Under the pieces are notes generated by a model. The model was not told the DNA's origin. It searched no databases and saw only the letters and a list, made by a program, of their open reading frames with translations. Shown here piece after piece: positions 1 through 6,940 of a DNA stretch of 64,000 bases. The DNA comes from Filimonas sp. GTDB lineage: Bacteria > Bacteroidota > Bacteroidia > Chitinophagales > Chitinophagaceae. Position numbers and translations under genes: made by a program. Numbering within the stretch: position 1 is the first letter of the stretch; the number at the start of each line of letters is the position of its first letter. Location of the stretch: NCBI GenBank assembly GCA_017306865.1, contig JAFKHH010000015.1, forward strand, positions 310,001 through 374,000, in the 5' to 3' direction.

Positions 1-1154
1 ACTTCCGACGGGGCCTTAACGGGTTCATTCAAATGAACGAACGTTCCTACATGCTGCTGTAAAGTGTCGTACGATTGCTTGAGGAACTGTTTTTGCTCGT
101 CCGTAAACAGCGTTTTGTATTCGGGTTTGGTAATGAAGTCGAGCATTCGTTGATTGTTGAGCGGCGTGCTCAGGTAATCTACACCGGGTGTGGAAATGGG
201 GTTCGTTTTCAAATAAGGTATAATGCCGTTGAATGCGTAATCGCCGCCACCACCATTGCCACGAATGTCGATAATAAGATTAGGTGTTTTGGCCAGTATG
301 TCCTTGTTGGCGGTAAGAACACTGTCGATCGCTTTTTTCTGGCTCAGCTCAAAAGAAGGAATCCTGAAATAGAGCGTACTATCGCCGAGCTGCTTCATAT
401 AAGGGCTGCGAGCATTTTGCATTTTCAAAAAATCCTGGACGTCTTCTTCTGTAGTAAGCGCCGGTACCAGCCGCTTTAGCCAAAGACTGGCTACCTGTGC
501 ATAATTTTGCCCGATAGCCTGTACATCATCGTTTTCCACTTTGGTATGATCGCGCAGGTAAAGAATGCCTTTCCATTTTCCACCATCAGTCTTTATTTCC
601 AATTTTACCTGGCCTGCTTCCCAATAGGGCGGCACATTGTTTAGTAAAATACCTTTATACCCATCTGAGGTCTTTTTAATCGCTATTTTATAGGGCAAAG
701 ACTCCCAGATGCCTTCAAAATCAGGGGTGCTTTTGCTACCCAGGTATTGTTCAAATTCGGGAAGAGCGAGCTGTAGCCTGGGCCAGTCTTTAAACCGGCT
801 TTTAATAGCAAGTGTATCCAATGGCTTGACGGGCGAGGCCGCGCCGGTTGCGGCTTTAGGCTCGAGTGACTGAATGTAAACATGCCCTTTGCGGAAAAAG
901 CCGAGCCATTCCTGTAAAACGGGCAAACATGCTTCTTTGGTTTTTACGACATTGATTTTTTCCGCGATCGTTTTGTTATGGTAATCATACGCGGCCTGTC
1001 CTTTGATGGACAAGATGTAGGTAAAGCCCGCATCGTTTTCTTCGAACGTTTTTTTTAGCCACTGGAAGGTTGCATTGCAATTGCAGTCCTGGCCATAGCT
1101 AAAGCTGGTAACGAAAAAAAGCAGGCAAATATGCAGTGAAAGTTTTGTACGCAT
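1..1154 (-). CDS. S41 family peptidase, secreted (3' end cut by window edge)
   Basis: The reading frame starts at the ATG at 1154 and stays open to the left edge, so only about the first 384 residues are present. The N-terminus (MRTKLSLHICLLFFVTSFSYG) is a clear signal peptide followed by QDCNCN, so the enzyme is exported. The segment near 240-300 contains PNLIIDIRGNGGGGDYA, the conserved strand and glycine-rich loop of C-terminal-processing (tail-specific, S41) peptidases. The catalytic Ser/Lys part would lie beyond position 1. By family it should cleave periplasmic or outer-membrane-associated proteins; the substrate is unknown. It is separated from the operon on its right by about 500 bases and a terminator, so it is probably transcribed alone. 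Confidence 0.85.
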   Translation of the reverse strand, partial: MRTKLSLHICLLFFVTSFSYGQDCNCNATFQWLKKTFEENDAGFTYILSIKGQAAYDYHNKTIAEKINVVKTKEACLPVLQEWLGFFRKGHVYIQSLEPKAATGAASPVKPLDTLAIKSRFKDWPRLQLALPEFEQYLGSKSTPDFEGIWESLPYKIAIKKTSDGYKGILLNNVPPYWEAGQVKLEIKTDGGKWKGILYLRDHTKVENDDVQAIGQNYAQVASLWLKRLVPALTTEEDVQDFLKMQNARSPYMKQLGDSTLYFRIPSFELSQKKAIDSVLTANKDILAKTPNLIIDIRGNGGGGDYAFNGIIPYLKTNPISTPGVDYLSTPLNNQRMLDFITKPEYKTLFTDEQKQFLKQSYDTLQQHVGTFVHLNEPVKAPSE

Positions 1155-1664
1155 AGTTGGGTTGTAGTTGAAGATTATCGTAGACTGATATTTATATGGC
1201 GGTACAACGAAAAACCGGTATTTATGTTACAGGGCGAATGGGGAAATTTTGAGATTTCGATTGTAGCAAAGGTTTTCGTTACGTTTTTATCAACCAATGC
1301 GGCAGGGCAGGGGCGGCCTGATGGGTTATACTATGCTTGTCCGTTTAACGGCTTAACCGATAATGGTATGCGGAGGGAAATTAAAAAAGGATAGGGGCGG
1401 CGAAGCAGTCTCTATCCTTTTTCTTGTATGGGTGTGGGTGGGTGTTTGTGAGATGGATAAGCTTTTTGGGAGTTCATTAATTTGTAATACCAGCTATAGC
1501 ATTTCATGGCATCACCTGTTGCGTCGCAATCCTTTCATCGGCATATTTTCATGGCAACAATGGACTGCGGTAACAATTTTTTCTAATTAACTCAAACAGG
1601 TTGTTATAAGCTTGAGAGGTTTTGATGGATATGTGCGATGTCATAGTATGGTTTGAAAAAGCTT
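1155..1664. other. Gene-free stretch between S41 peptidase and defence-like operon
   Basis: No credible gene is seen. It carries the promoter side of the S41 gene and a terminator hairpin at 1384-1422. A weak partial match to the dispersed gcgacgcaa element lies near 1517-1540 (gttgcgtcgcaatcc). Confidence 0.6.
1384..1422 (-). terminator. Intrinsic terminator of the methyltransferase/DUF262/RelA operon
   Basis: Arms AAAAAGGATAG (1384-1394) and CTATCCTTTTT (1412-1422) pair perfectly around a 17-nt loop. On the minus strand the hairpin is followed by a run of T. It lies 240 bases downstream of the RelA/SpoT-domain gene and is symmetric enough to act in both directions. Confidence 0.7.
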
Positions 1665-2729
1665 TTATTTCGCTGGAAATTGAAATTGTTTTATATCAAT
1701 TTTAGGAGACACTAAAGGTGCTGAGAGATAAATTGATTTTTTAATCTCTTGAGTTCTCTTTGGCGAATTTGCGAATATCAAGTTTTTTGAAGAAGTATTT
1801 GAGGGTATATCTATCTCCATTTCAGGCGTTATAAATAATTTAGTTTTGGACGGCTTACCTCCAAGAAATGCTAAAAATTTATCCTTTTTATTATTGAATA
1901 TAGCCTTTACAACTATCTCATAGGGAGATAGATTTTTTGCATTTGTTCCATATCCATTTTCGGTATCAATAGCTATAGCCTGGCGAATATCATCAAGCTC
2001 TAATTTTGTAGCACTCATCACACCTTGTATTGATTTACTAAGACGTACTATGTCTGAAGGCAATACTTCCTCCGACCAATTTTCTTTTATCCAAGTAAGA
2101 ATATCTTTTAGAACTGATGTCTTTGTATCTGTAATGGCCAATGCGGATGATACAGATACTACATCAACTTGGTCAATAGAAACTTCTGCATGCTCGAGCA
2201 TTGCCTTTATTTGAAATGCCACCCTCTCTTTTCCCCAACTAATTGAATCTCCTTTATATATTAAGTCGTGGGTTGCTATTGACCATGCATGCTGCAGAAA
2301 AGTTTTGATCTGAATTTCAAAAAGTATATCATCGAGCTCAGTAGGAGGCCCCGTTTCTGATGGTTTTAATTTGACATACAATCGAAGATCATCAAACGAA
2401 AAAAGATCAGGTGTTTTATGCGTTTCTCCGTCGATTTGCGGTCTTCTATGCTGTATAGTGCAAAAACGCTCCACTAAATTTACGGCTTCAACAATAGCAT
2501 GTCGATTTTCAACAACTATAGTGCATGCAAAAAAGTCCTCTAGCGCATTTGGAACAAATCTGCCGGTTTCAAGTTTCTGAGCAAAACTTTCAAGTTGTTT
2601 AACCCTGCCTTTATAGAACCAGTTATCTTTTTTGTTCTCTCCCAATAGCTGCTTTACCCTTTCGGCTAACACTTTATTAATGGTCTCCTGTGAGCTAAAA
2701 ATATCTCTCACGGATTTTGAAATTTTCAT
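1665..2729 (-). CDS. RelA/SpoT-domain protein in restriction-like operon
   Basis: This 354-residue protein carries a RelA/SpoT-type nucleotidyltransferase domain at about residues 35-165. G41-R42-V-K44...S48...K52 matches the spacing of the ATP-binding R-x-K-x3-S-x3-K signature of (p)ppGpp synthetases as I recall it. D65 in the DFFACTIVV strand fits the metal-binding aspartate, and E138-IQIKT...HAW...HDLxYK matches the ExQIRT...HAW...HDLxYK block of stand-alone RelA/SpoT proteins. The usual GYRSxH loop that stacks the acceptor guanine is not recognisable; DDLRLYVKL stands there. No HD hydrolase or TGS/ACT domain is present. Residues 170-354 are unassigned. It starts 3 bases after the DUF262 gene, so the two are translationally linked. 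Function is inferred: an alarmone-like or tRNA/nucleotide-modifying effector. Confidence 0.75.
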   Translation of the reverse strand: MKISKSVRDIFSSQETINKVLAERVKQLLGENKKDNWFYKGRVKQLESFAQKLETGRFVPNALEDFFACTIVVENRHAIVEAVNLVERFCTIQHRRPQIDGETHKTPDLFSFDDLRLYVKLKPSETGPPTELDDILFEIQIKTFLQHAWSIATHDLIYKGDSISWGKERVAFQIKAMLEHAEVSIDQVDVVSVSSALAITDTKTSVLKDILTWIKENWSEEVLPSDIVRLSKSIQGVMSATKLELDDIRQAIAIDTENGYGTNAKNLSPYEIVVKAIFNNKKDKFLAFLGGKPSKTKLFITPEMEIDIPSNTSSKNLIFANSPKRTQEIKKSIYLSAPLVSPKIDIKQFQFPAK

Positions 2730-2732
2730 TCT

Positions 2733-3791
2733 TTAGCTCGCTAAGTATTCAAATAAAATGTCGTTTCGCTTTCTTCTTTGAGGCTCTTCAGTATTAGCTC
2801 CTCTCGAATTTTCAAAATATTGAAAAGGCTTTTCATAAATGTCTTTATTGCCATCATTTAGAAAATTCTGTGGAGTCTCTGACTGTGAGATTTCATTAAC
2901 ACGCCCCATAAATTCAGCGTATTTCTCGGCGGTTGCAGTTTGGCGGGATAAGTTATTGTTGCAAAGCACGCCCCAAAGTGTAAAGAAATGAGTTGACGAC
3001 TTCGCGTATGTAGTTATAACATTATTTGAGTTTTCAAATTCCAATACTTTACTTTTCACTTCTTCAAACTTTTGAACAAATTCATCTTCGGAAAAGTTTG
3101 CATCAAATTCAAGTGGTATTTCATAATTGGCATAATATTCCTCAATTTTATCTTGATCAAATCCAATTACTTCTCCGTCTAACATAACGGCAATCATCAA
3201 TTCAGATATAAATTGAATATCTTTCATTCTACGTGCCCTAGCTGTAGTAGAAACCCCAAGCCTAGCCCATTCAGCTTTCCTTGCTTCTTCTTCTGCGAAT
3301 GTTGCAAACCAACCATCGTACTTAGCATGTCTTAATTCCTGAGCTTCTAGGTTTTTAGCTGTTCTATTATACCTTCCAAAAATTTCTTTGACAGTAGCAG
3401 AATCTACAACGTCTAATAGTTCAACTGCGAATTGATAATTCCAGAATATTTTCTTTTGTTCAACGTCAAGCTGCCTGAATTTTTTTCCAGCTAAATTGGG
3501 ATCATCAAAATCAGCAGGGATTGTAAGCTTATTATTTGCAAAGCTTATAATAGTTTCCAGGCGCTGCTTTCCATCCACAACGTGAAATGTGGTTACACCT
3601 TTATCAGAAATTGATTTATACAGAAACAAAGGAGGGCAAGGATAACCATGAAAAACTGTATCTAAAAAATATTTTCGTTCTTTAGGAGACCAAACGCTTC
3701 GTCTTTGATAGGGGGGAGAAAGATCTAATTTACCTCTTTCGTCTAAATCGAGGAACCATGTTACATCTTGAGGAGCAATATTTCTTGCCAT
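2733..3791 (-). CDS. DUF262 domain protein (GmrSD/ParB-like nucleotide-dependent family)
   Basis: The 352-residue protein has the two hallmarks of DUF262: PPYQRRSVWS at residues 26-35 and VVDGKQRLETI at 71-81 (the DGQQR-type motif), separated by a predicted strand-helix with PCPPLFLY. DUF262 proteins include the GmrS part of type IV restriction enzymes and BrxU-type proteins, where this fold binds and hydrolyses nucleotides and helps DNA cleavage. The C-terminal DUF1524 HNH nuclease half seen in GmrSD fusions is absent. It is flanked by a methyltransferase (31-base gap) and a RelA/SpoT protein (3-base gap), suggesting it acts as the sensing or NTPase component. The base composition appears AT-richer than neighbouring housekeeping genes. 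Confidence 0.85.
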   Translation of the reverse strand: MARNIAPQDVTWFLDLDERGKLDLSPPYQRRSVWSPKERKYFLDTVFHGYPCPPLFLYKSISDKGVTTFHVVDGKQRLETIISFANNKLTIPADFDDPNLAGKKFRQLDVEQKKIFWNYQFAVELLDVVDSATVKEIFGRYNRTAKNLEAQELRHAKYDGWFATFAEEEARKAEWARLGVSTTARARRMKDIQFISELMIAVMLDGEVIGFDQDKIEEYYANYEIPLEFDANFSEDEFVQKFEEVKSKVLEFENSNNVITTYAKSSTHFFTLWGVLCNNNLSRQTATAEKYAEFMGRVNEISQSETPQNFLNDGNKDIYEKPFQYFENSRGANTEEPQRRKRNDILFEYLAS

Positions 3792-3821
3792 GTGATATGT
3801 TGATTTAAGGTTATAATAAAT

Positions 3822-5078
3822 TTAAAGATCAAAGAATGGAATTTCAGCAACAACTTTGACCGTTAAATGTCTACATCGAATTTGATCGTCTATCCACTTA
3901 TCTGTAGATTGACTTTTTAAAGATTTTAATAACTTTTTGCAGGCTTTAATTCCTCCTTTCAATGGTTTCAGTACTATTAGGTGATTATCGACATAAACGG
4001 GTTCTGGCATAACTACCAAAGTGGCAATTGCCCTGTGGTTATCACCATGTCTTGATGTGCGTTTAACAACCACGAAAGGGGACTTTATCATCTTGCCTTT
4101 GTGCTTTCGTTTAAGGTCTGTGTGTCGCAACTCTGTCCATCCTTTTAATCCTCTACTTATCAAGTATGGTCTTTTGATACCTTCGTGAGGATCGCGATTA
4201 TCTACAACAGTGCCAACGCTAACGTCGAAGAAATCAGAAACTTTAGAAGGATTTACAACTGAAGTATTCCAATCATGATTTGATTCTTCAGTTGCCAAAT
4301 TCTTTTTTTTCAGCATTACAGAAAAAACATCAACATCTGTAAAACTGTCAAACTGACCCAGTAATTTAATGTTGTCTATTTCACAATATTTACTTACGTG
4401 TGCACGCCATTTCTGATACCGACTACCACTCCTCAATACGTCAGGCAAAATAGCAATTATTTCCGTCCCTGGATTAGTGTTGTTGATGATAGCATCTATA
4501 AATAAAGCTGCTGCTGAAACTTTGCCTGTAGCCCATTTTATACTGCGTGATGCTTCTATTTGATTAAATGGAGGATTAGTAAAGATGTGGGTTGCGCTCT
4601 CATAAAAAAGATTTGGCTGCAGGCCATTTGTTACTATAAATTGTTCGGAATAATCTTTGGCAGGATTTTGATGTAATAAATCAAAAATCGAAAGCCTGAG
4701 TTTTGATGCATCAATAAATTCCGAATGAATGTCTGTGCCAGAAACCTCTAACCTCACACGCTTCTGAGACAACTGTTTTTCATAGTGGCTTTTTGCGGAA
4801 ATCAGCAAATTTCCTGCACCGCAAGCAGGATCATAAAACACGACTCTGTTACCAAATGTCAGTTTATATGAATTGAGTATTTCTGAGCCAAGTAAGGTGT
4901 CTGTAAAAAAAGCTCCACTTGAACGTCTTTCCTCAAGCGGCACACGGCTTCTTAACTCGTGACTAGCAAGACCATTAATAGAACTAATAGCTTTCTCTTT
5001 CCATTGAAGATCATTCCTCCCCTGAAATCCTGCTACTAGCGCCTGTAGGTCTTTGACAAATGGCTTATATTCCTTCAT
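3822..5078 (-). CDS. N6-adenine DNA methyltransferase
   Basis: The 418-residue protein has a classic gamma-class amino-methyltransferase layout: RRSSGAFFTD near residues 51-60 (the start of the N6_Mtase core), motif I DPACGAGN at 83-90 binding S-adenosylmethionine, and motif IV NPPF at 168-171. The C-terminal third (about 290-418), with TSRHGDNHR and VYVDNHLIVL, resembles the TaqI/Eco57I-type specificity region, so recognition and methylation may be in one chain. There is no nuclease motif and no HsdS or HsdR gene nearby. It is the first gene of a three-gene minus-strand operon with DUF262 and RelA/SpoT proteins, suggesting that it marks self DNA for that module. Confidence 0.9.
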   Translation of the reverse strand: MKEYKPFVKDLQALVAGFQGRNDLQWKEKAISSINGLASHELRSRVPLEERRSSGAFFTDTLLGSEILNSYKLTFGNRVVFYDPACGAGNLLISAKSHYEKQLSQKRVRLEVSGTDIHSEFIDASKLRLSIFDLLHQNPAKDYSEQFIVTNGLQPNLFYESATHIFTNPPFNQIEASRSIKWATGKVSAAALFIDAIINNTNPGTEIIAILPDVLRSGSRYQKWRAHVSKYCEIDNIKLLGQFDSFTDVDVFSVMLKKKNLATEESNHDWNTSVVNPSKVSDFFDVSVGTVVDNRDPHEGIKRPYLISRGLKGWTELRHTDLKRKHKGKMIKSPFVVVKRTSRHGDNHRAIATLVVMPEPVYVDNHLIVLKPLKGGIKACKKLLKSLKSQSTDKWIDDQIRCRHLTVKVVAEIPFFDL

Positions 5079-5180
5079 TTAGAATTGCAATATATATTTT
5101 CTTCCTATGATCATTGGCCTTATGTTGGCAAAGATACATTCTCTATTTTATGTCATCCAACTCCACAGCGAACAAACCGC

Positions 5181-5220
5181 TGAAGTGTGCGACGCAACGG
5201 ATGCTTCATTGTAATTCTAT
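5181..5220 (+). repeat. Dispersed gtgcgacgcaa element, copy A
   Basis: The segment reads tgaagtgtgcgacgcaacgg followed by atgcttcattgtaattctat. It shares the gaagtgtgcgacgcaacrga...gaattacta pattern with copies at 11131-11172, 12958-12985, 30906-30960, 31008-31027, 41437-41475, 46872-46920 and 57275-57330. All copies are intergenic. Confidence 0.55.
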
Positions 5221-5240
5221 TGCCGGGTTCATCATTGTTC

Positions 5241-5663
5241 TTATTTCCTCTCCATCAACTTCTCCAACCTCGCCATCATTTCATCTTTTTCCTTCAACAT
5301 ACGCTCATACAACGCGATCTTATCTTCATGAAGCTGAACTAATTTGTCGATTGGGTGAAAAGTAGGATTATTATTTATAACAGCGGCTTGATCGTTAAAC
5401 GTATTTGCAATCACATTCACCGCCTGTTCCTCATCAAAATTCTGAATGGCTTCCACAGGTATTTTCAGCACGGCGGAGATTTGCGCCAGTAGGGTAGCGT
5501 CGATGGTTTCTTTTTGTTCGAGTTGAGATATTTTTTGCTGGTTCCAGTCGTCGCCCAAGTCGTAGGCCAGTGCATCTTGCTTAATGCCCAGCATTTCGCG
5601 GAAGCGTTTTACGTTGCGGCCTTCGTGTACTGCTTTGTGGTTAGGTGTTGTTGCATGTGTCAT
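5241..5663 (-). CDS. XRE-family helix-turn-helix regulator with C-terminal coiled coil
   Basis: The 140-residue protein has an XRE/Cro-type HTH at about residues 17-68 (NVKRFREMLGIKQDALAYDL...QQKISQLEQKE, then LLAQISAVLKIPVEAI). A Lys/Glu-rich helix at 110-140 (DKIALYERMLKEKDEMMARL) probably dimerises it. It lies upstream of the methyltransferase operon on the same strand (162-base gap) and is divergent from the SymE-like gene, so it could regulate either. Proteins of this architecture are common as stand-alone regulators in Bacteroidota, so a link to the defence operon is only inferred. Start chosen at 5663, just after a TACATTTG sequence on the minus strand. Confidence 0.85.
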   Translation of the reverse strand: MTHATTPNHKAVHEGRNVKRFREMLGIKQDALAYDLGDDWNQQKISQLEQKETIDATLLAQISAVLKIPVEAIQNFDEEQAVNVIANTFNDQAAVINNNPTFHPIDKLVQLHEDKIALYERMLKEKDEMMARLEKLMERK

Positions 5664-5730
5664 AGGGCAAATGTAAAATTTTTAAACTCACGTAAATTAC
5701 AATTTTCCCGCGTAAAAAACGGGTGGTTTA
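5664..5730 (-). promoter_or_regulatory. Candidate promoter/operator between XRE gene and SymE gene
   Basis: On the minus strand TACATTTG lies directly before the XRE start codon and fits the Bacteroidota -7 box TAnnTTTG, which would give a leaderless or nearly leaderless transcript. The adjoining sequence has repeated cgtaaa words (cacgtaaattac, cccgcgtaaaa) and a CCCG...CGGG inverted repeat at about 5708-5724, a plausible autoregulatory operator. No consensus for this regulator is known to me. Confidence 0.35.
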
Positions 5731-5816
5731 AAAGAGTTGGCATTGTAACAAACCTGTTTACCATGTTGGATACGGCGGGCAGAAGGTCGTGCTTTGGTTG
5801 CAAAATAAAGCAACTT

Positions 5817-6047
5817 ATGACCACAAACGAACAAACCCCAACCATGCCCGCCACGCGCCACATGACCATCTGCAACAAAGCCTTTTCGCGCAACAGCGGC
5901 CGTTATGTACTCTTTCCTATGATCAGCCTCAGCGGCAAATGGCTACAGGAAGCGGGTTTTAAAAGCGGCCAGGTGATAGACATTACCTGCGAAGATCGTA
6001 AACTGACCATCACGCTATCGAGCTATCAGCGGTTTTCGCACGTGTAA
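5817..6047 (+). CDS. symE: SymE-like toxin domain protein
   Basis: The 76-residue protein starts at the ATG at 5817; the longer open frame upstream overlaps the XRE gene and does not look coding. Its C-terminal half (ISLSGKWLQEAGFKSGQVIDI...RKLTITL) matches the SymE family core (L-GKWL-E-GF-G--v-v----g-L-I), an AbrB-like swapped-hairpin fold. In E. coli SymE is an SOS-induced RNA-cleaving toxin controlled by antisense RNA SymR. Whether this homologue is toxic is unknown. It is divergent from the XRE regulator, which might control it in place of an antisense RNA. Small ORFs of unknown nature follow. Confidence 0.75.
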   Translation: MTTNEQTPTMPATRHMTICNKAFSRNSGRYVLFPMISLSGKWLQEAGFKSGQVIDITCEDRKLTITLSSYQRFSHV

Positions 6048-6091
6048 CGCGTCTGCCGTGGTGACGTAACATTTTGTTACTTCCGGCGTGT

Positions 6092-6277
6092 ATGCAACAG
6101 CAGGAAAACACGATTACAACACCGGAATACCAGGCAGCCAAAGCCCAACTGATGCAACATTTGCAAACGTTGGGCTGTGTTGTATCCGGGCAAAAAAGCG
6201 AAAATTCGGCAGGAGAGCACCGCACCGTAATTTCAGCCAATGGCGATGAACAATACGATCCATATCCGGCTGCTTGA
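6092..6277 (+). CDS. Small hypothetical protein downstream of symE
   Basis: An open frame of 61 residues (MQQQENTITTPEYQAAKAQL...) begins 45 bases after symE on the same strand. It has a predicted helix and a single conserved-looking GCVVSG segment but no family I recognise. The coding status is uncertain. Its end overlaps another small frame at 6240-6362 in a different phase, which could mean translational coupling or decay of one older gene by frameshift. Confidence 0.35.
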   Translation: MQQQENTITTPEYQAAKAQLMQHLQTLGCVVSGQKSENSAGEHRTVISANGDEQYDPYPAA

Positions 6278-6362
6278 TCTTGACAAAGCCCGCAGCATAA
6301 AACTACCGCAGTCGGATTTCGATTATCAGCCCGATACGCGTGTGACATCGAGTCGTGTGTAA
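6240..6362 (+). CDS. Tiny hypothetical ORF overlapping the preceding one
   Basis: ATG at 6240 opens a 40-residue frame (MAMNNTIHIRLLDLDKARSI...) ending with TAA at 6360-6362. It overlaps the preceding small ORF by 38 bases in another frame. The alternating hydrophobic pattern of IHIRLLDL looks protein-like, but nothing else supports it. Listed because symE-linked small genes are often missed. Confidence 0.25.
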   Translation: MAMNNTIHIRLLDLDKARSIKLPQSDFDYQPDTRVTSSRV

Positions 6363-6368
6363 GCATCT

Positions 6369-6587
6369 CTAAAACTCTTTAGGTTGAATTAATAAAATCT
6401 CATTAATGCACGAAATGAGCTTTCTGCATTTCTTCAAACGTGCATTGACTAACCGCGGTTTCATTTTGAAGACGTCTGCATAGTTTTCCAGAAAGGACTT
6501 TTTTTTAAGAATTGCTCCATGAAACTTTCTAAGATTTCTATGGAGTGAGGCTAGCTCTGCAGCAGAGTAAGTTTGTGCGCGATTCAT
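6369..6587 (-). CDS. Small basic hypothetical protein
   Basis: This 72-residue frame starts at 6587 after a very AT-rich leader. It encodes a Lys/Arg-rich, probably helical protein (LHRNLRKFHGAILKKKSF, then MKPRLVNARLKKCRKLI). Adjacent genes differ in strand. No family is recognised; AT-rich composition and position next to symE suggest accessory DNA. It is convergent with the tiny ORF on its left, only 6 bases apart. Confidence 0.45.
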   Translation of the reverse strand: MNRAQTYSAAELASLHRNLRKFHGAILKKKSFLENYADVFKMKPRLVNARLKKCRKLISCINEILLIQPKEF

Positions 6588-6940
6588 ATATTATAAATTT
6601 TAAATATTAAGAGGTAAATGAGGAATTATTTACGAATTCGTATTTCAAAGAACCAAGACAATTCATTTGCAGATTATTATAAAGGTAATATTATTTTCCT
6701 ATAATTAATATTATGTTAAGTTGTTAATTCGAAAACACTCTTCTTCTAATTCTCCTACATTCGTTTACTAATCAATTGCTTTTATGAGCTCGCAAGTCCT
6801 GATCGTTTTAGTCCTCACCTTTTTGATCAACCTCATTACCACTCCCTTTAAAACAAAAGAGCCGCTTCAAATGAAGCGGCTCTTTTTAAGTCGGAAAATC
6901 AATGATGTCTATTTGACCAATGACCTACTAACTTATTGTA
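6588..6940. other. AT-rich gene-free stretch
   Basis: The left part (6588-6780) is strongly AT-rich and probably holds the promoter of the small gene at 6369-6587. The right part holds the terminator at 6857-6886. A plus-strand frame from 6784 begins with a hydrophobic stretch but runs through the terminator and into the TPR gene, so I do not call it. Confidence 0.5.
6857..6886 (-). terminator. Terminator of the gyrA-TPR operon
   Basis: Arms AAAGAGCCGCTTCA and its complement pair around a short AT loop. On the minus strand the stem is followed by TTTTGTTTT. It lies 55 bases downstream of the TPR gene stop. Confidence 0.85.

Noticed and set aside
1363-1590. 75-residue plus-strand ORF in the gap after the S41 gene
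   Set aside because: It crosses the terminator at 1384-1422, has no family resemblance and an improbable Trp-rich composition.
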